Origin: Spirosoma sp. KUDC1026
Lineage (GTDB): Bacteria > Bacteroidota > Bacteroidia > Cytophagales > Spirosomataceae
Direction: 5' to 3'
NCBI RefSeq assembly: GCF_013375035.1
Contig: NZ_CP056032.1
Location: forward strand, 3,204,001 to 3,268,000
Length of the DNA stretch: 64,000 bases
Shown here: positions 50,884 to 60,392 of the stretch, in pieces
Numbering within the stretch: position 1 is the stretch's first letter
Layout: the number at the start of each line of letters is the position of its first letter
Notes under the pieces: model-generated
Databases searched by the model: none
What the model was told of the DNA's origin: nothing
The model's input: only the letters and a program-made list of their open reading frames with translations
Made by a program: the position numbers and the translations under genes

Positions 50884-52221
50884 TTACACTGCGTCTGACA
50901 GACTCGTAAACGTAAACTCCCGGATCTTCATTGGCGGCACCAGGTAGTTCTGATCCGATTCGGTGCTCACGACGCGCTCGGGTTTGCCCAGCGCTTCAAG
51001 GTTGTTGAGCATGATAACCGGACTTTCGTTGAAGCGGAAGTTCTTTACCGGATGCTTAATTTTGCCGTTTTCGATATAAAAAGTCCCGTCGCGGGTCAGG
51101 CCCGTGAGAAGAATCGTTTGCGGATCGACTTCACGGATGTACCAGAGTTTGGTGACCAGAATCCCGCGCTGGGTGCTTTTGATCATCTCTTCCAGCGACG
51201 ACGAGCCGCCCGCCATAATCATATTATTGGGGTAAGGCAGCGGCTTTTTGCCCTGCTTCTGGGCCCAATAGCGTGAATACGACAGGTTTTTTACGACGCC
51301 TTTGTCAATCCACATCGTTTTCGCCTGCGCCTGCCCGTCGCCTGACCAGGGAGACGCTGGTAGTTCTGGATTCGTTGGGTCAGAATAAAGCGTGACGCGC
51401 TCATCGACAATTTTGTCGCCCAGGCGACTTTTGCCTCCCGTTTTGCTGAAGTAGGAGCGACCTTCATCGGCGGAACGGGCGTCCATACCCCACATGAGGT
51501 ATTCGAGCAGGACAACGGCTGCCGTAGGCTCTAGAATAACCGTGTACTTACCCGGCTCGATGGCGCGCGCTGCCGCCGAGCCCTGCGCTTTCTGCATGGC
51601 AATGCGGGTAGCGGCTGCCGTATCCAGTTTTGATACGTCGCTGTAGCCACGTGCTACGTAACCCGAGCCTTTCCCATCGTCAGTACGTACCGTCAACGAG
51701 AAGTTGACGTTGGTGCTGGGGTAATAGGCAAACAGACCTTTTGAGTTCATCATGGCTGAATAGCCCCGGTAATCCTGAAGAAAACCAGCGGCTGTCAGAT
51801 TCTGAGCGCGGGCCAGTTGTAAGCTCTTGTCTACGGCATCGGCCCGGGTAGCAGGGGAGATACCCGCCGTTGAGTCAAAGAAACCCGTTGATTTAACGTA
51901 TGTCTGTGGTCCCAGAACGCCCACGTATTCCGGATTTTCGGGGGCAAGCTGAGCGAGTTCTTCGGCCCGGCGAACGACTTTTTCGAGCGAGGCATCGTCG
52001 AACTCATCGATCGTGGCCGTACCTACTTTCTTGCCAAAAGACGACTGAACGACCAGGTTCTTATTGATGGTTGAGCCACTGGTCGAGACCTCGTTACGGG
52101 CGTAGCGCAGGTTACCCCGTTCTTCGCCTGTCAGATTCACTTCGCACTCGTCGGCTTTCGAATAACTTAATACTTTTTGGAGTAGCGCTTTGGCTTCTGC
52201 TTCGGTGAGAATAATCGCCAT
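50884..52221 (-). CDS. tldE: TldE/PmbA-like subunit, third pair (E3)
   Basis: 445 residues. TldE-type protein: it has the N-terminal ARN..STSG region, EFDDASLEKVVRRAEELAQLAPENPEY and the C-terminal SPVIMLNNLEALGKP, but no HExxxH metal motif, so it is the non-catalytic partner. No signal peptide. It is the most divergent of the three E copies. It follows D3 by 5 bp and ends the array. In E. coli the TldD-TldE heterodimer acts on unfolded peptides such as microcin B17 precursor. Confidence 0.9.
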   Translation of the reverse strand: MAIILTEAEAKALLQKVLSYSKADECEVNLTGEERGNLRYARNEVSTSGSTINKNLVVQSSFGKKVGTATIDEFDDASLEKVVRRAEELAQLAPENPEYVGVLGPQTYVKSTGFFDSTAGISPATRADAVDKSLQLARAQNLTAAGFLQDYRGYSAMMNSKGLFAYYPSTNVNFSLTVRTDDGKGSGYVARGYSDVSKLDTAAATRIAMQKAQGSAAARAIEPGKYTVILEPTAAVVLLEYLMWGMDARSADEGRSYFSKTGGKSRLGDKIVDERVTLYSDPTNPELPASPWSGDGQAQAKTMWIDKGVVKNLSYSRYWAQKQGKKPLPYPNNMIMAGGSSSLEEMIKSTQRGILVTKLWYIREVDPQTILLTGLTRDGTFYIENGKIKHPVKNFRFNESPVIMLNNLEALGKPERVVSTESDQNYLVPPMKIREFTFTSLSDAV

Positions 52222-52226
52222 GACTG

Positions 52227-53867
52227 TTAAATTTTACGACCTGTATTGATGACGTTAACTCCGTTGAAACGCGCCGTTGAACTGCCGTGCGACACCGCAC
52301 TCACTTGCTGAGGCTGTCCTTTGCCGTCGAAGAACGAACCGCCCAGCCGATAGTCTTTTTCGTCGCAGACGGCAACGCATGAATTCCAGAACTCCTGGGT
52401 GTTCGACTGATACGCTACGTCTTTGAGCATCCCTGCGATCTCGCCGTTCTTGATCTCATAGAAGAGCTGACCGCCGAACTGGAAGTTGTACCGCTGCTGG
52501 TCGATGGAGAATGACCCATCGCCAATGATATAGATACCTTTCTTGACGTCTTTGATCATTTGCTGCACTGACAGAGGTGTTTTACCGGCCGCCAGCGATA
52601 CGTTGGCCATCCGCTGAAACTGCACCGAGCCCCAACTGTCAGCGTAGCAGCAGCCCTGCGATTCTTTCTCCCCGATGATATGCACCTGGTCGCGAATGGC
52701 CTGGTAGTTGACTAGTGTACCGTCTTTGACCAGATCCCATTCCTTGGTTTTAACGCCTTCGTCGTCCCAGCCAACGGCGCCCAGTGAACCGACCTGCGTT
52801 TTGTCGGCTACCAGATTCACCTGCTTGCTGCCGTAGTTGAAGTCTTTGGATTTCCACTTGTCGAGCGTCGCGAAGCTGGTTCCGGCGAAGTTAGCTTCGT
52901 AACCCAGCACGCGATCGAGTTCCAGGGGGTGGCCCACCGACTCGTGGATGGTCAGCCAGAGGTGAGACGGATCCAGCACCAGATCGTATTTGCCCGCTTC
53001 GACCGACTTGGCTGAGTGCTTGGCACGGGCCTGCTTGGCAGCCGCGATAACATCTTCGACCATATCGTAGCCTTTGTTGTAACGGGTCGTTACGCCCGTC
53101 ACCTTGTCGCTCGGATTGGTTGTCAGGTATTCGTAACTCATGCCCATCGGGGAACTAAGCGCCTGGCGAGTTTCGAACTTGCCCGATTGTTTGTTAATGG
53201 CCGTTACGGTAAACGTTGGCCAGATGCGGTGGACATCCTGATCCGCGTACGTACCATCGGTCGATGCGAAGTACTTCTGCTCGTTCACCATGAACAAAAC
53301 CGAGTTGACAAAGTCAGCCCCGTTTTTCATCGCGGCACTGTTGACCGCCATCAGTAGATCAACTTTTTCCTTTACCGGAACCTCAAACGCGTTTTTGGTG
53401 ATGGGGGCTTTCCAACTGACGTCACCGTACCCTTTCTGCGGAGCCAACTGAACGGGTTGTTTCATCAATTTGGCATTGGCTTTCGCAATCGCTACGGCCG
53501 ACTCGGCCGCTTTCGCCATGTCGGCGTCTGATTTTGCATCGACAACGGCGGCAAAGCCCCAACACCCATCCGCAATGACACGCACGCCAACCCCATACGA
53601 TTCGGTGTTGACAATGTTCTGTACTTTGTCTTCCCTCGTCGTGACATACTGATTCAGGTAACGGCCAATTCGTACGTCGGCGTAGCTGGCCCCCTTACTC
53701 TTGGCGGCATTGAGCGCGGCATCGGCCAGTCGTTTTTTGACGGTAACGTCGAGGCCCGGCTCCATCAGACGTTCCGGGGAGACGGTTCGTGAGAAGGCGG
53801 GCAGGGAAGGGATCATTAGCCCCGCGGTTCCCATACCCAGCAGTTGGTTAAAGTTCCGGCGATTCAA
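52227..53867 (-). CDS. tldD: TldD-like metalloprotease with Tat signal, third pair (D3)
   Basis: 546 residues. N-terminal Tat-type signal (MNRRNFNQLLGMGTAGLMIP; twin Arg, Phe, hydrophobic run). Metal motif H308-E-S-V-G-H313 (TIHESVGHPLELDRVLGYEA) and a conserved C-terminal Cys in the NSCVAVC segment, which aligns with the Cys ligand of E. coli TldD. It closely resembles D2 and less D1. Paired with E3 5 bp downstream; 121 bp separate it from E2. Confidence 0.92.
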   Translation of the reverse strand: MNRRNFNQLLGMGTAGLMIPSLPAFSRTVSPERLMEPGLDVTVKKRLADAALNAAKSKGASYADVRIGRYLNQYVTTREDKVQNIVNTESYGVGVRVIADGCWGFAAVVDAKSDADMAKAAESAVAIAKANAKLMKQPVQLAPQKGYGDVSWKAPITKNAFEVPVKEKVDLLMAVNSAAMKNGADFVNSVLFMVNEQKYFASTDGTYADQDVHRIWPTFTVTAINKQSGKFETRQALSSPMGMSYEYLTTNPSDKVTGVTTRYNKGYDMVEDVIAAAKQARAKHSAKSVEAGKYDLVLDPSHLWLTIHESVGHPLELDRVLGYEANFAGTSFATLDKWKSKDFNYGSKQVNLVADKTQVGSLGAVGWDDEGVKTKEWDLVKDGTLVNYQAIRDQVHIIGEKESQGCCYADSWGSVQFQRMANVSLAAGKTPLSVQQMIKDVKKGIYIIGDGSFSIDQQRYNFQFGGQLFYEIKNGEIAGMLKDVAYQSNTQEFWNSCVAVCDEKDYRLGGSFFDGKGQPQQVSAVSHGSSTARFNGVNVINTGRKI

Positions 53868-53988
53868 GGTGATAGTGTATTTAAGTAGGTTCAGTGGGTA
53901 AGTTACGGATAAAGCGTCGTCAACGCGTCTTCTTTACTATACGTTGACGACGCTCGATAATTTGACTGGAATACATAGACCACGTCAG

Positions 53989-55335
53989 CTACACGGCGTC
54001 AGACAGACTGCTGAACGTAAAGTCCCGAATTTTCATCGGGGGCAATAAATAGCCACCCGCCCGGACGGGCTTACCCATCGCTTCGAGGTTGTTGAGCATG
54101 ATGACCGGACTCTCGTTAAAGCGAAAGTTCTTGATCGGAAACTTGATCTTGCCGTTCTCGATGTAGAAGGTTCCGTCGCGGGTCAGGCCTGTATACAAGA
54201 GCGTTTGTGGGTCAACGGCCCGGATATACCAGAAGCGCGTTACCAGAATCCCTTTGTCGGTGCTCTTGATCAGGTCTGCCAGCGATTCGGTGCCGCCCTC
54301 CATGATAATACCCGATGGACGGGGAACAGCTTTCACTTTTTTCTGGTCCGCCCAGTACCGCGAGTAGAACATATTCTTCACGACACCTTTCTCGATCCAG
54401 GTAATTTTCTCCTGGGGAACGCCTTCGGAGCCACCGCCGAAACGGCCCCCACCGCCACCACCAAAGGGCGAGAGTGGCAGTTCTGGGTTCATTGGATCGG
54501 TATAGATGGTGACGCGCTCGTCGAAGAGTTTCTCGCCCAGCCGCGTCCCACCGCCTTTTTTACTGAGGAAGCTACGGCCTTCGTCGGCCGAGCGGGCGTC
54601 CATGCTACCCATCATGTTGCGGATCAGCTCACTCGATGCCGCCGGCTCAAGGATAACGGTGTATTTACCGGGTTCCAGTGCCCGCGCACCCGTTGAGGCC
54701 TGGGCCTTCTGAATAGCAATGTCGGTAGCCGCTCTGGTGCTGAGTTTGCTGGCATCGTTCACGTCGCGGATGGCGTAACCCGAGCCGGTTCCATCGGCGG
54801 TACGTACCGTAATCGAAAAATCAACGCCTGTTTCCCGGTTGTAGCCGAACAGCCCTTTGCTATTGCCCATAGCCGTAAAGCCGGTTGAATCTTCCATGTA
54901 GCCTGCCGCCGTCAGGTTCTTCTGGCGGCAGGGGTCGAGGCTGTCGAAAGCGGCCTGCGCCCGGTACTCCGGGTCGATTTTCGCCGTGGTTTCCGAATAG
55001 GTATTGGTCTCCAGGTATTTCTGGGGGCCGAGCATGGGCATATACTCGGGGTTTTCGGGAGCGAGCCGGGCGATCTCCTCGGCGCGCCGAACCGTTTTCT
55101 CGAGCGACGCATCGTCAAACTCGTTGATCGTGGCCGTCCCCGCTTTTTTGCCAAACACGGCCGTTACACCCAGCGACAGGTTGTTCGTTTCGCCGGAGGT
55201 CGACACCGAATTTCGGGCGTAACGAATGTTGCCGGTCCGGGTACCCGACAGGCTTACGCTCATTTCATCGGCTTTCGAGTACGAAAGCACTTTATCAATA
55301 ATTTTCTTTGCTTCTTCTTTACTTAAGATGGCCAT
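53989..55335 (-). CDS. tldE: TldE/PmbA-like subunit, second pair (E2)
   Basis: 448 residues. Lacks HExxxH and a signal peptide. Very similar to E1 over the whole length, including LEKTVRRAEEIARLAPENPE and the GRSFLSKKGGGTRLGEKLFD segment. Distinct feature: a Gly-rich insert (SPFGGGGGGRFGGGSEG) near residue 305, where E1 and E3 have a shorter loop. It follows D2 by 26 bp. Confidence 0.9.
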   Translation of the reverse strand: MAILSKEEAKKIIDKVLSYSKADEMSVSLSGTRTGNIRYARNSVSTSGETNNLSLGVTAVFGKKAGTATINEFDDASLEKTVRRAEEIARLAPENPEYMPMLGPQKYLETNTYSETTAKIDPEYRAQAAFDSLDPCRQKNLTAAGYMEDSTGFTAMGNSKGLFGYNRETGVDFSITVRTADGTGSGYAIRDVNDASKLSTRAATDIAIQKAQASTGARALEPGKYTVILEPAASSELIRNMMGSMDARSADEGRSFLSKKGGGTRLGEKLFDERVTIYTDPMNPELPLSPFGGGGGGRFGGGSEGVPQEKITWIEKGVVKNMFYSRYWADQKKVKAVPRPSGIIMEGGTESLADLIKSTDKGILVTRFWYIRAVDPQTLLYTGLTRDGTFYIENGKIKFPIKNFRFNESPVIMLNNLEAMGKPVRAGGYLLPPMKIRDFTFSSLSDAV

Positions 55336-55361
55336 TCTGGTCTCTGTTTATCGGGATCCAA

Positions 55362-57002
55362 TCAGATTTTACGAGCAGTATTGATGACGTTAACTCCGTT
55401 GAAACGGGCTGTCGCGCTGCCGTGCGATACGGCACTCGACTGCGAAGGCTGCCCCTTACCGTCGTTGAAAGCGCCCCCGAGCCGGTAATCACTTTCGTCA
55501 CAAACGGCAACGCAGGAGTTCCAGAACTCGCGGGTGTTGGCCTGGTAGGCGACATCCTTGAGCATACCCGCAATCTTGCCATCCTTAATCTCGTAGAAGA
55601 GCTGTCCGCCGAACTGGAAGTTGTACCGCTGCTGATCGATGGAGAATGACCCATCGCCGATGATGTAGATACCTTTCTTGACGTCTTTAATCATGTCCTG
55701 TACCGACAGGGGCGTTTTGCCCGGCGCCAGCGATACGTTGGCCATGCGCTGGAACTGGACTGAACTCCAGTTGTCAGCGTAGCAGCAGCCCTGCGATTCT
55801 TTCTCCCCGATGATATGCACCTGATCGCGGATGGCCTGGTAGTTGACCAGGATGCCGTCTTTCACCAGATCCCACTGCTTGGTTTTGACACCCTCGTCGT
55901 CCCAGCCAACGGCGCCCAGCGAGCCGGGCTGCGTTTTGTCGGCAAAGAAATTAACTTCCTTACTACCGTACTGGAAATCTTTGGACTGCCACTTGTCGAG
56001 TGTGGCGAAGGAGGTACCGGCGTAATTGGCCTCGTAGCCCAGCACCCGGTCGAGCTCCAGGGGGTGGCCCACTGACTCGTGGATGGTCAGCCAGGTATGC
56101 GAGGGGTCGAGGACGAGGTCGTACTTACCTGCTTCCACCGATTTAGCTCCGGTCTTTTCCCGGGCCTGCTGGGCGGCTGCGGTAATATCCTCGAGCATGT
56201 CGTAACCCTTGTTGTAGCGGGTCGTTACGCCGGTGACTTTGTCTTTGGGGTTTGTTTGCAGGTACTCGTAGCCCATGCCCATCGGTGCGCTCAGGGAATT
56301 TCGGGTAGCAAAGCGACCATTGGCGGGATCGACGGCCGTTACGGTGAAATTGGGGCCAATCCGGTGAATATCCTGATCGGCGTAGGTGCCGTCGGTGGAA
56401 GCAAAATACTTTTGCTCGTTCACCTGAAACATGACGCTGTTGACAAAGTTGGCGCCGTTTTTCATAGCCGCGGCATTACACGCCAGCAGTAGATCAACCT
56501 TTTCTTTAACCGGAACTTCGAACGCGTTTTTGGTAATGGGCGCTTTCCAGCTCACGTCACCGAAGCCCTTCTGCGGAGCGAGCTGGACCGGTTCGGTCAG
56601 GAGCCGGGCGTTTGCTTTGGCAATGGTTACGGCGGTTTCGGCCGCTTTAGCGACAACCGATTCGTCGCGGGCGTCGCCGACGGAAGCAAAGCCCCAACTG
56701 CCATTGACAATTACGCGCACGCCAACCCCGTAGGATTCGGTGTTGATGATCCCCAGCACTTTGTTCTCACGGGTCAGCACGGACTGATTGAGGTAGCGCC
56801 CAATACGCACGTCGGCGTAGGTAGCTCCCTTGGCTTTGGCCGCGTTGAGGGCGGCATCGGCCAGTCGTTTTTTGACGGCTACATCCAGCCCCGGTTCCAG
56901 CAGCGCTTCGGGACTCACCGTGCGGGCAAAAGAGGGTAGCGAAGGCATGGCAACACCCATTGCACCCATGCCCATTAGTTGGGCAAAATCGCGTCGTTTC
57001 AA
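55362..57002 (-). CDS. tldD: TldD-like metalloprotease with Tat signal, second pair (D2)
   Basis: 546 residues. Tat-type N-terminus (MKRRDFAQLMGMGAMGVAMP). H308-E-S-V-G-H313 and the C-terminal NSCVAVC motif are intact. High similarity to D3 throughout (for example the TRYNKGYDM and FWNSCVAVCDE segments). It starts 58 bp after the E1 stop and is followed by E2 after 26 bp. Confidence 0.92.
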   Translation of the reverse strand: MKRRDFAQLMGMGAMGVAMPSLPSFARTVSPEALLEPGLDVAVKKRLADAALNAAKAKGATYADVRIGRYLNQSVLTRENKVLGIINTESYGVGVRVIVNGSWGFASVGDARDESVVAKAAETAVTIAKANARLLTEPVQLAPQKGFGDVSWKAPITKNAFEVPVKEKVDLLLACNAAAMKNGANFVNSVMFQVNEQKYFASTDGTYADQDIHRIGPNFTVTAVDPANGRFATRNSLSAPMGMGYEYLQTNPKDKVTGVTTRYNKGYDMLEDITAAAQQAREKTGAKSVEAGKYDLVLDPSHTWLTIHESVGHPLELDRVLGYEANYAGTSFATLDKWQSKDFQYGSKEVNFFADKTQPGSLGAVGWDDEGVKTKQWDLVKDGILVNYQAIRDQVHIIGEKESQGCCYADNWSSVQFQRMANVSLAPGKTPLSVQDMIKDVKKGIYIIGDGSFSIDQQRYNFQFGGQLFYEIKDGKIAGMLKDVAYQANTREFWNSCVAVCDESDYRLGGAFNDGKGQPSQSSAVSHGSATARFNGVNVINTARKI

Positions 57003-57060
57003 GGTTGTATCGGTTATTGGTTAAAAACAGGTTTGTACGGTACAGGCTATTTGGCGTCCG

Positions 57061-58392
57061 TTACACAGCGTCAGAAAGGCTGCTGAACGTAAAGTCCCGG
57101 ATTTTCATGGGTGGAACCAGGTTACCACCCATTCGAACGGGTTTGCCCAGGGCTTCAAGGTTATTGAGCATGATAACTGGACTCTCGTTGAAGCGGAAGT
57201 TCTTGACGGGAAACTTGATCTGCCCGTTTTCAATGTAGAAGGTTCCGTCGCGGGTCAGTCCCGTGTAGAGCAGCGTTTGCGGGTCGACCGGGCGGATGTA
57301 CCAGAGCCGGGTTACCAGGATGCCTTTTTCGGTGCTTTTGATCATGTCGGCCAGCGACTGAGTCCCCCCTTCCATAATGAAGTTACCGCCCGCTGGGGTA
57401 GCGTGTACGCCTTTTTTCTCGGCCCAGTAGCGTGAATACGGCATGTTTTTTACCACCCCTTTTTCAATCCAGGTTACTTTCTCCTGCGGCCGACCATCCC
57501 CGCTGAATGCGCCGTTGGGTACTTCCGGATTCGTCGGATCGGAATAGATGGTGACGCGCTCATCGAAGAGTTTTTCGCCCAGCCGCGTACCGCCCCCTTT
57601 TTTGCTGAGGAAGCTACGGCCTTCGTCGGCCGAGCGGGCATCCATCGAGCGTACCAACGCATTCATCAGCGACGCGTCGACGTTGGCTACCAGTGCAGCC
57701 GGCTCCAGAATAACGGTGTACTTGCCCGGTTCGAGCGCGCGGGCGCTGCTCGACGCCATCGCCTTCTGCATGGCGACTTCGGTTGCGTCTTTCGTGTTGA
57801 GTTTGCTGACGTCCGTTACGTCGCGGGTAGCGTAGCCCGATCCCAGTCCGTCGGCGGTGCGCACGGTGACCGAAAACTCGACCGAGGTTTCCCGGTTATA
57901 GGCTGACAGGCCTTTCGTGTTGCCAATGGCGTTGAAATTGGTTCGGTCTTCCAGGTAGCCAGCTGCAATCAGGTTTTTCTTCCGGCAGGGATCGAGACTA
58001 TCAAACGTAGCCTGCGCCCGGTAATCGGCGTCAATTTTAGCGGTGCTTTCCGCGTAAGGGTCCGTCTTTAAGTATTTCTGAGGGCCGAGCATGGGCATGT
58101 ACTCGGGGTTTTCGGGAGCGAGCCGGGCGATCTCCTCGGCGCGCCGGACCGTTTTTTCGAGCGACGCATCGTCGAACTCGTTAATGGTGGCTGTACCCGT
58201 TCGTTTTCCGAAAGCCGCCGTTACCCCGAGCGACAGGTTGGTGCCTTCGCCACTGGTCGAAACGGCATTGCGGGCGTAACGAATGTTGCCCCGGCGTCCG
58301 CCCGACAGGTTTACGCTCAGCTCATCCGCTTTGGAGAACGACAGGACTTTATCAATAATTTTCTTTGCTTCTGTTTCGGTTAAAATGGCCAT
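57061..58392 (-). CDS. tldE: TldE/PmbA-like subunit, first pair (E1)
   Basis: 443 residues, no signal peptide, no HExxxH. Close to E2: shared PEYMPMLGPQKYL, DSLDPCRKKNL, and the KKGGGTRLGEKLFDERV block. It starts 7 bp after the D1 stop, so D1 and E1 are coupled. The Cys in DPCR is shared by E1 and E2 only. Confidence 0.9.
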   Translation of the reverse strand: MAILTETEAKKIIDKVLSFSKADELSVNLSGGRRGNIRYARNAVSTSGEGTNLSLGVTAAFGKRTGTATINEFDDASLEKTVRRAEEIARLAPENPEYMPMLGPQKYLKTDPYAESTAKIDADYRAQATFDSLDPCRKKNLIAAGYLEDRTNFNAIGNTKGLSAYNRETSVEFSVTVRTADGLGSGYATRDVTDVSKLNTKDATEVAMQKAMASSSARALEPGKYTVILEPAALVANVDASLMNALVRSMDARSADEGRSFLSKKGGGTRLGEKLFDERVTIYSDPTNPEVPNGAFSGDGRPQEKVTWIEKGVVKNMPYSRYWAEKKGVHATPAGGNFIMEGGTQSLADMIKSTEKGILVTRLWYIRPVDPQTLLYTGLTRDGTFYIENGQIKFPVKNFRFNESPVIMLNNLEALGKPVRMGGNLVPPMKIRDFTFSSLSDAV

Positions 58393-58399
58393 GTTCGGG

Positions 58400-60043
58400 T
58401 TAGATTTTACGACCGGTATTAATCACGTTTACACCGTTGAATCGCGTAGTCGGGCAGCCGTGCGAAACGGCGCTTACCTGCGAAGGTTGCCCTTTACCGT
58501 CGAAGAACGAACCGAACGTGCGGTAGTCGTCCTTATCGCAGAGCTGTGAACACGAATTCCAGAACTCCTGCGTGTTCGACTGATACGCTACGTCGTCGAG
58601 CATGTTAGTCAGTTGCCCGTTTTTGATTTCGTAGAACAACTGACCCCCAAACTGGAAGTTGTAGCGCTGCTGATCGATGGAGTACGACCCGCGTCCGATG
58701 ATATAAATACCCTTCTCGACGCCCTTGATCATATCGGTAACCGACCGTTTTTCGGTGCCGGGCTGGAGCGATACGTTCGGCATCCGCTGGAACTGCACTG
58801 AATCCCAGTTGTCGGCGTAGCAGCACCCGTTCGATTCTTTTTCACCCAGAATGGCCGCCTGATCGCGGATCGCCTGGTAGTTCACCAGGATGCCGTCTTT
58901 AATTAGATTCCACGTTTTAGCCGGAACGCCTTCGTCGTCGTAACCGACCGTACCCAGCGCGTTCGGCTGCACTTTGTCGGCCACAATATTGACCAGCTTG
59001 CTGCCGTAATTGAAGTCCTTAGATTTCCACTTGTCGAGCGTGGCAAAGGAAGTGCCAGCGTAATTGGCTTCGTAACCCAGTACGCGATCGAGTTCCAGCG
59101 GGTGGCCTACCGATTCGTGAATGGTCAGTCCGAGGTGGTTCGGATCGAGCACCAGGTCATATTTGCCCGGCGTAACGGTCTTCGCCGTTAGTTTATCCTT
59201 TGCCTGTTTAGCCGCCAGCGTCGCGTCCTCCACCATGTCGTAGGAGTTGCGGTAGCCAACCAGCCCGTTAGGAGCCTGAATTTTCTCCGAAGCAACCCCA
59301 TCCAGGTACTCGTAACCCATACCCATGGGCGAACTAAAGGCGTCGCGGCTTTTGAATTTACCAGCCGCCCGGTCTACCGCCGAGACCGTAAAGGTGGGCC
59401 ACAGCCGGTGAATGTCCTGGTCGATGTACGAACCGTCGGACGAGGCAAAGTATTTCTGCTCGTTGACCAGGAACAGATTTGACGTAACGAAAGCCGCGCC
59501 GTTTTTAAGGGCTGCGTTATTGACGTTCAGCAGCAGGTCAATTTTCTGCTCAATGGGTACTTCGAAGGCGTTTTTCTTGATTGGCGTTTTCCAGGCCACT
59601 TCGCCAACACCTTTTTGCGGGGCCAGCTGCACGGGTTCGGTCTGAAGTTTGGCGTTCGCCTTGGCGATAGCAACGGCGGTTTCGGTGCATTTGGCTACTC
59701 CCTCGGGTGTTACGTCGCTGGTAGCGGCAAATCCCCAGGTACCATTGGCAATTACCCGGATGCCCACGCCGAACGACTCGGAATTGACCAGGTTCTGAAC
59801 GCGGGTTTCGCGCGTAAAGAGGGATTGCTGCAGGTAGCGACCAATGCGGATATCGGTATAGGAAGCTCCTTTACTTTTTGCGGTATTCAGCGCAATGTCG
59901 GCCAGTTTCTTCTTGGTGGCTACGTCGATGCCTGGCGCAAGTAATCGTTCGAGGGGAACCTGATTGCCAAAGACAGGAATCGACGCGCCCATCAGCGCTC
60001 CGACGCCCAATCCAGATAACTGGATGAAATCTCTTCGTTTCAT
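58400..60043 (-). CDS. tldD: TldD-like metalloprotease with Tat signal, first pair (D1)
   Basis: 547 residues. Tat-type N-terminus (MKRRDFIQLSGLGVGALMGA). H309-E-S-V-G-H314 and a C-terminal Cys motif (NSCSQLC) present. It is the most divergent D copy, with different linker residues (GVASEKIQAPNGLVGYRNSY in place of the NP.DKVTGVTTRYNKGY type). First gene of the six-gene array, with a 349-bp upstream gap that must hold the promoter. Confidence 0.92.
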   Translation of the reverse strand: MKRRDFIQLSGLGVGALMGASIPVFGNQVPLERLLAPGIDVATKKKLADIALNTAKSKGASYTDIRIGRYLQQSLFTRETRVQNLVNSESFGVGIRVIANGTWGFAATSDVTPEGVAKCTETAVAIAKANAKLQTEPVQLAPQKGVGEVAWKTPIKKNAFEVPIEQKIDLLLNVNNAALKNGAAFVTSNLFLVNEQKYFASSDGSYIDQDIHRLWPTFTVSAVDRAAGKFKSRDAFSSPMGMGYEYLDGVASEKIQAPNGLVGYRNSYDMVEDATLAAKQAKDKLTAKTVTPGKYDLVLDPNHLGLTIHESVGHPLELDRVLGYEANYAGTSFATLDKWKSKDFNYGSKLVNIVADKVQPNALGTVGYDDEGVPAKTWNLIKDGILVNYQAIRDQAAILGEKESNGCCYADNWDSVQFQRMPNVSLQPGTEKRSVTDMIKGVEKGIYIIGRGSYSIDQQRYNFQFGGQLFYEIKNGQLTNMLDDVAYQSNTQEFWNSCSQLCDKDDYRTFGSFFDGKGQPSQVSAVSHGCPTTRFNGVNVINTGRKI

Positions 60044-60392
60044 AAAGAGGACACTAGTTGATGATTAGTGAGCAGTAAAGCGCTCATCGACTGCGAATAT
60101 GCCTAATAATGACGAGGATAACATCATCCGTTTTCGATTTTGTGACAAACGGTAAGTTGGTTGTTTAGGTTCGATGCCCAATATTATTTGGGTATTGGGG
60201 TAATTGACCGCCCTGATTCAAAAATTGCATCAAGTGGGCTGAACCGGTAAATTGATTCGCTGAATGACCGGAATAAGGGCCTGAATAGCCGGCCGATTTC
60301 GCTGGTTCACAGGAAAATTACACCATCCGGGGAATAAAAAAAGCGTCGATAAACCCGGTTTATCGACGCTGAAAAGAAACGAAAAAAACTGA
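60044..60392. other. 349-bp gap upstream of the TldD/TldE array
   Basis: No supported coding frame and no small peptide gene with a leader-like look was found on either strand. It holds the ATP-grasp terminator (60336-60370). Minus-strand sequence carries TTTG at about 60152 and TATCCTCG near 60121, which is only a weak promoter candidate for D1. Confidence 0.5.
60336..60370 (-). terminator. intrinsic terminator of the ATP-grasp gene
   Basis: Stem AGCGTCGATAAAC / GTTTATCGACGCT with a tight loop, followed on the minus strand by a run of T, 23 bp after the ATP-grasp stop. It separates that gene from the TldD array. Confidence 0.85.
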
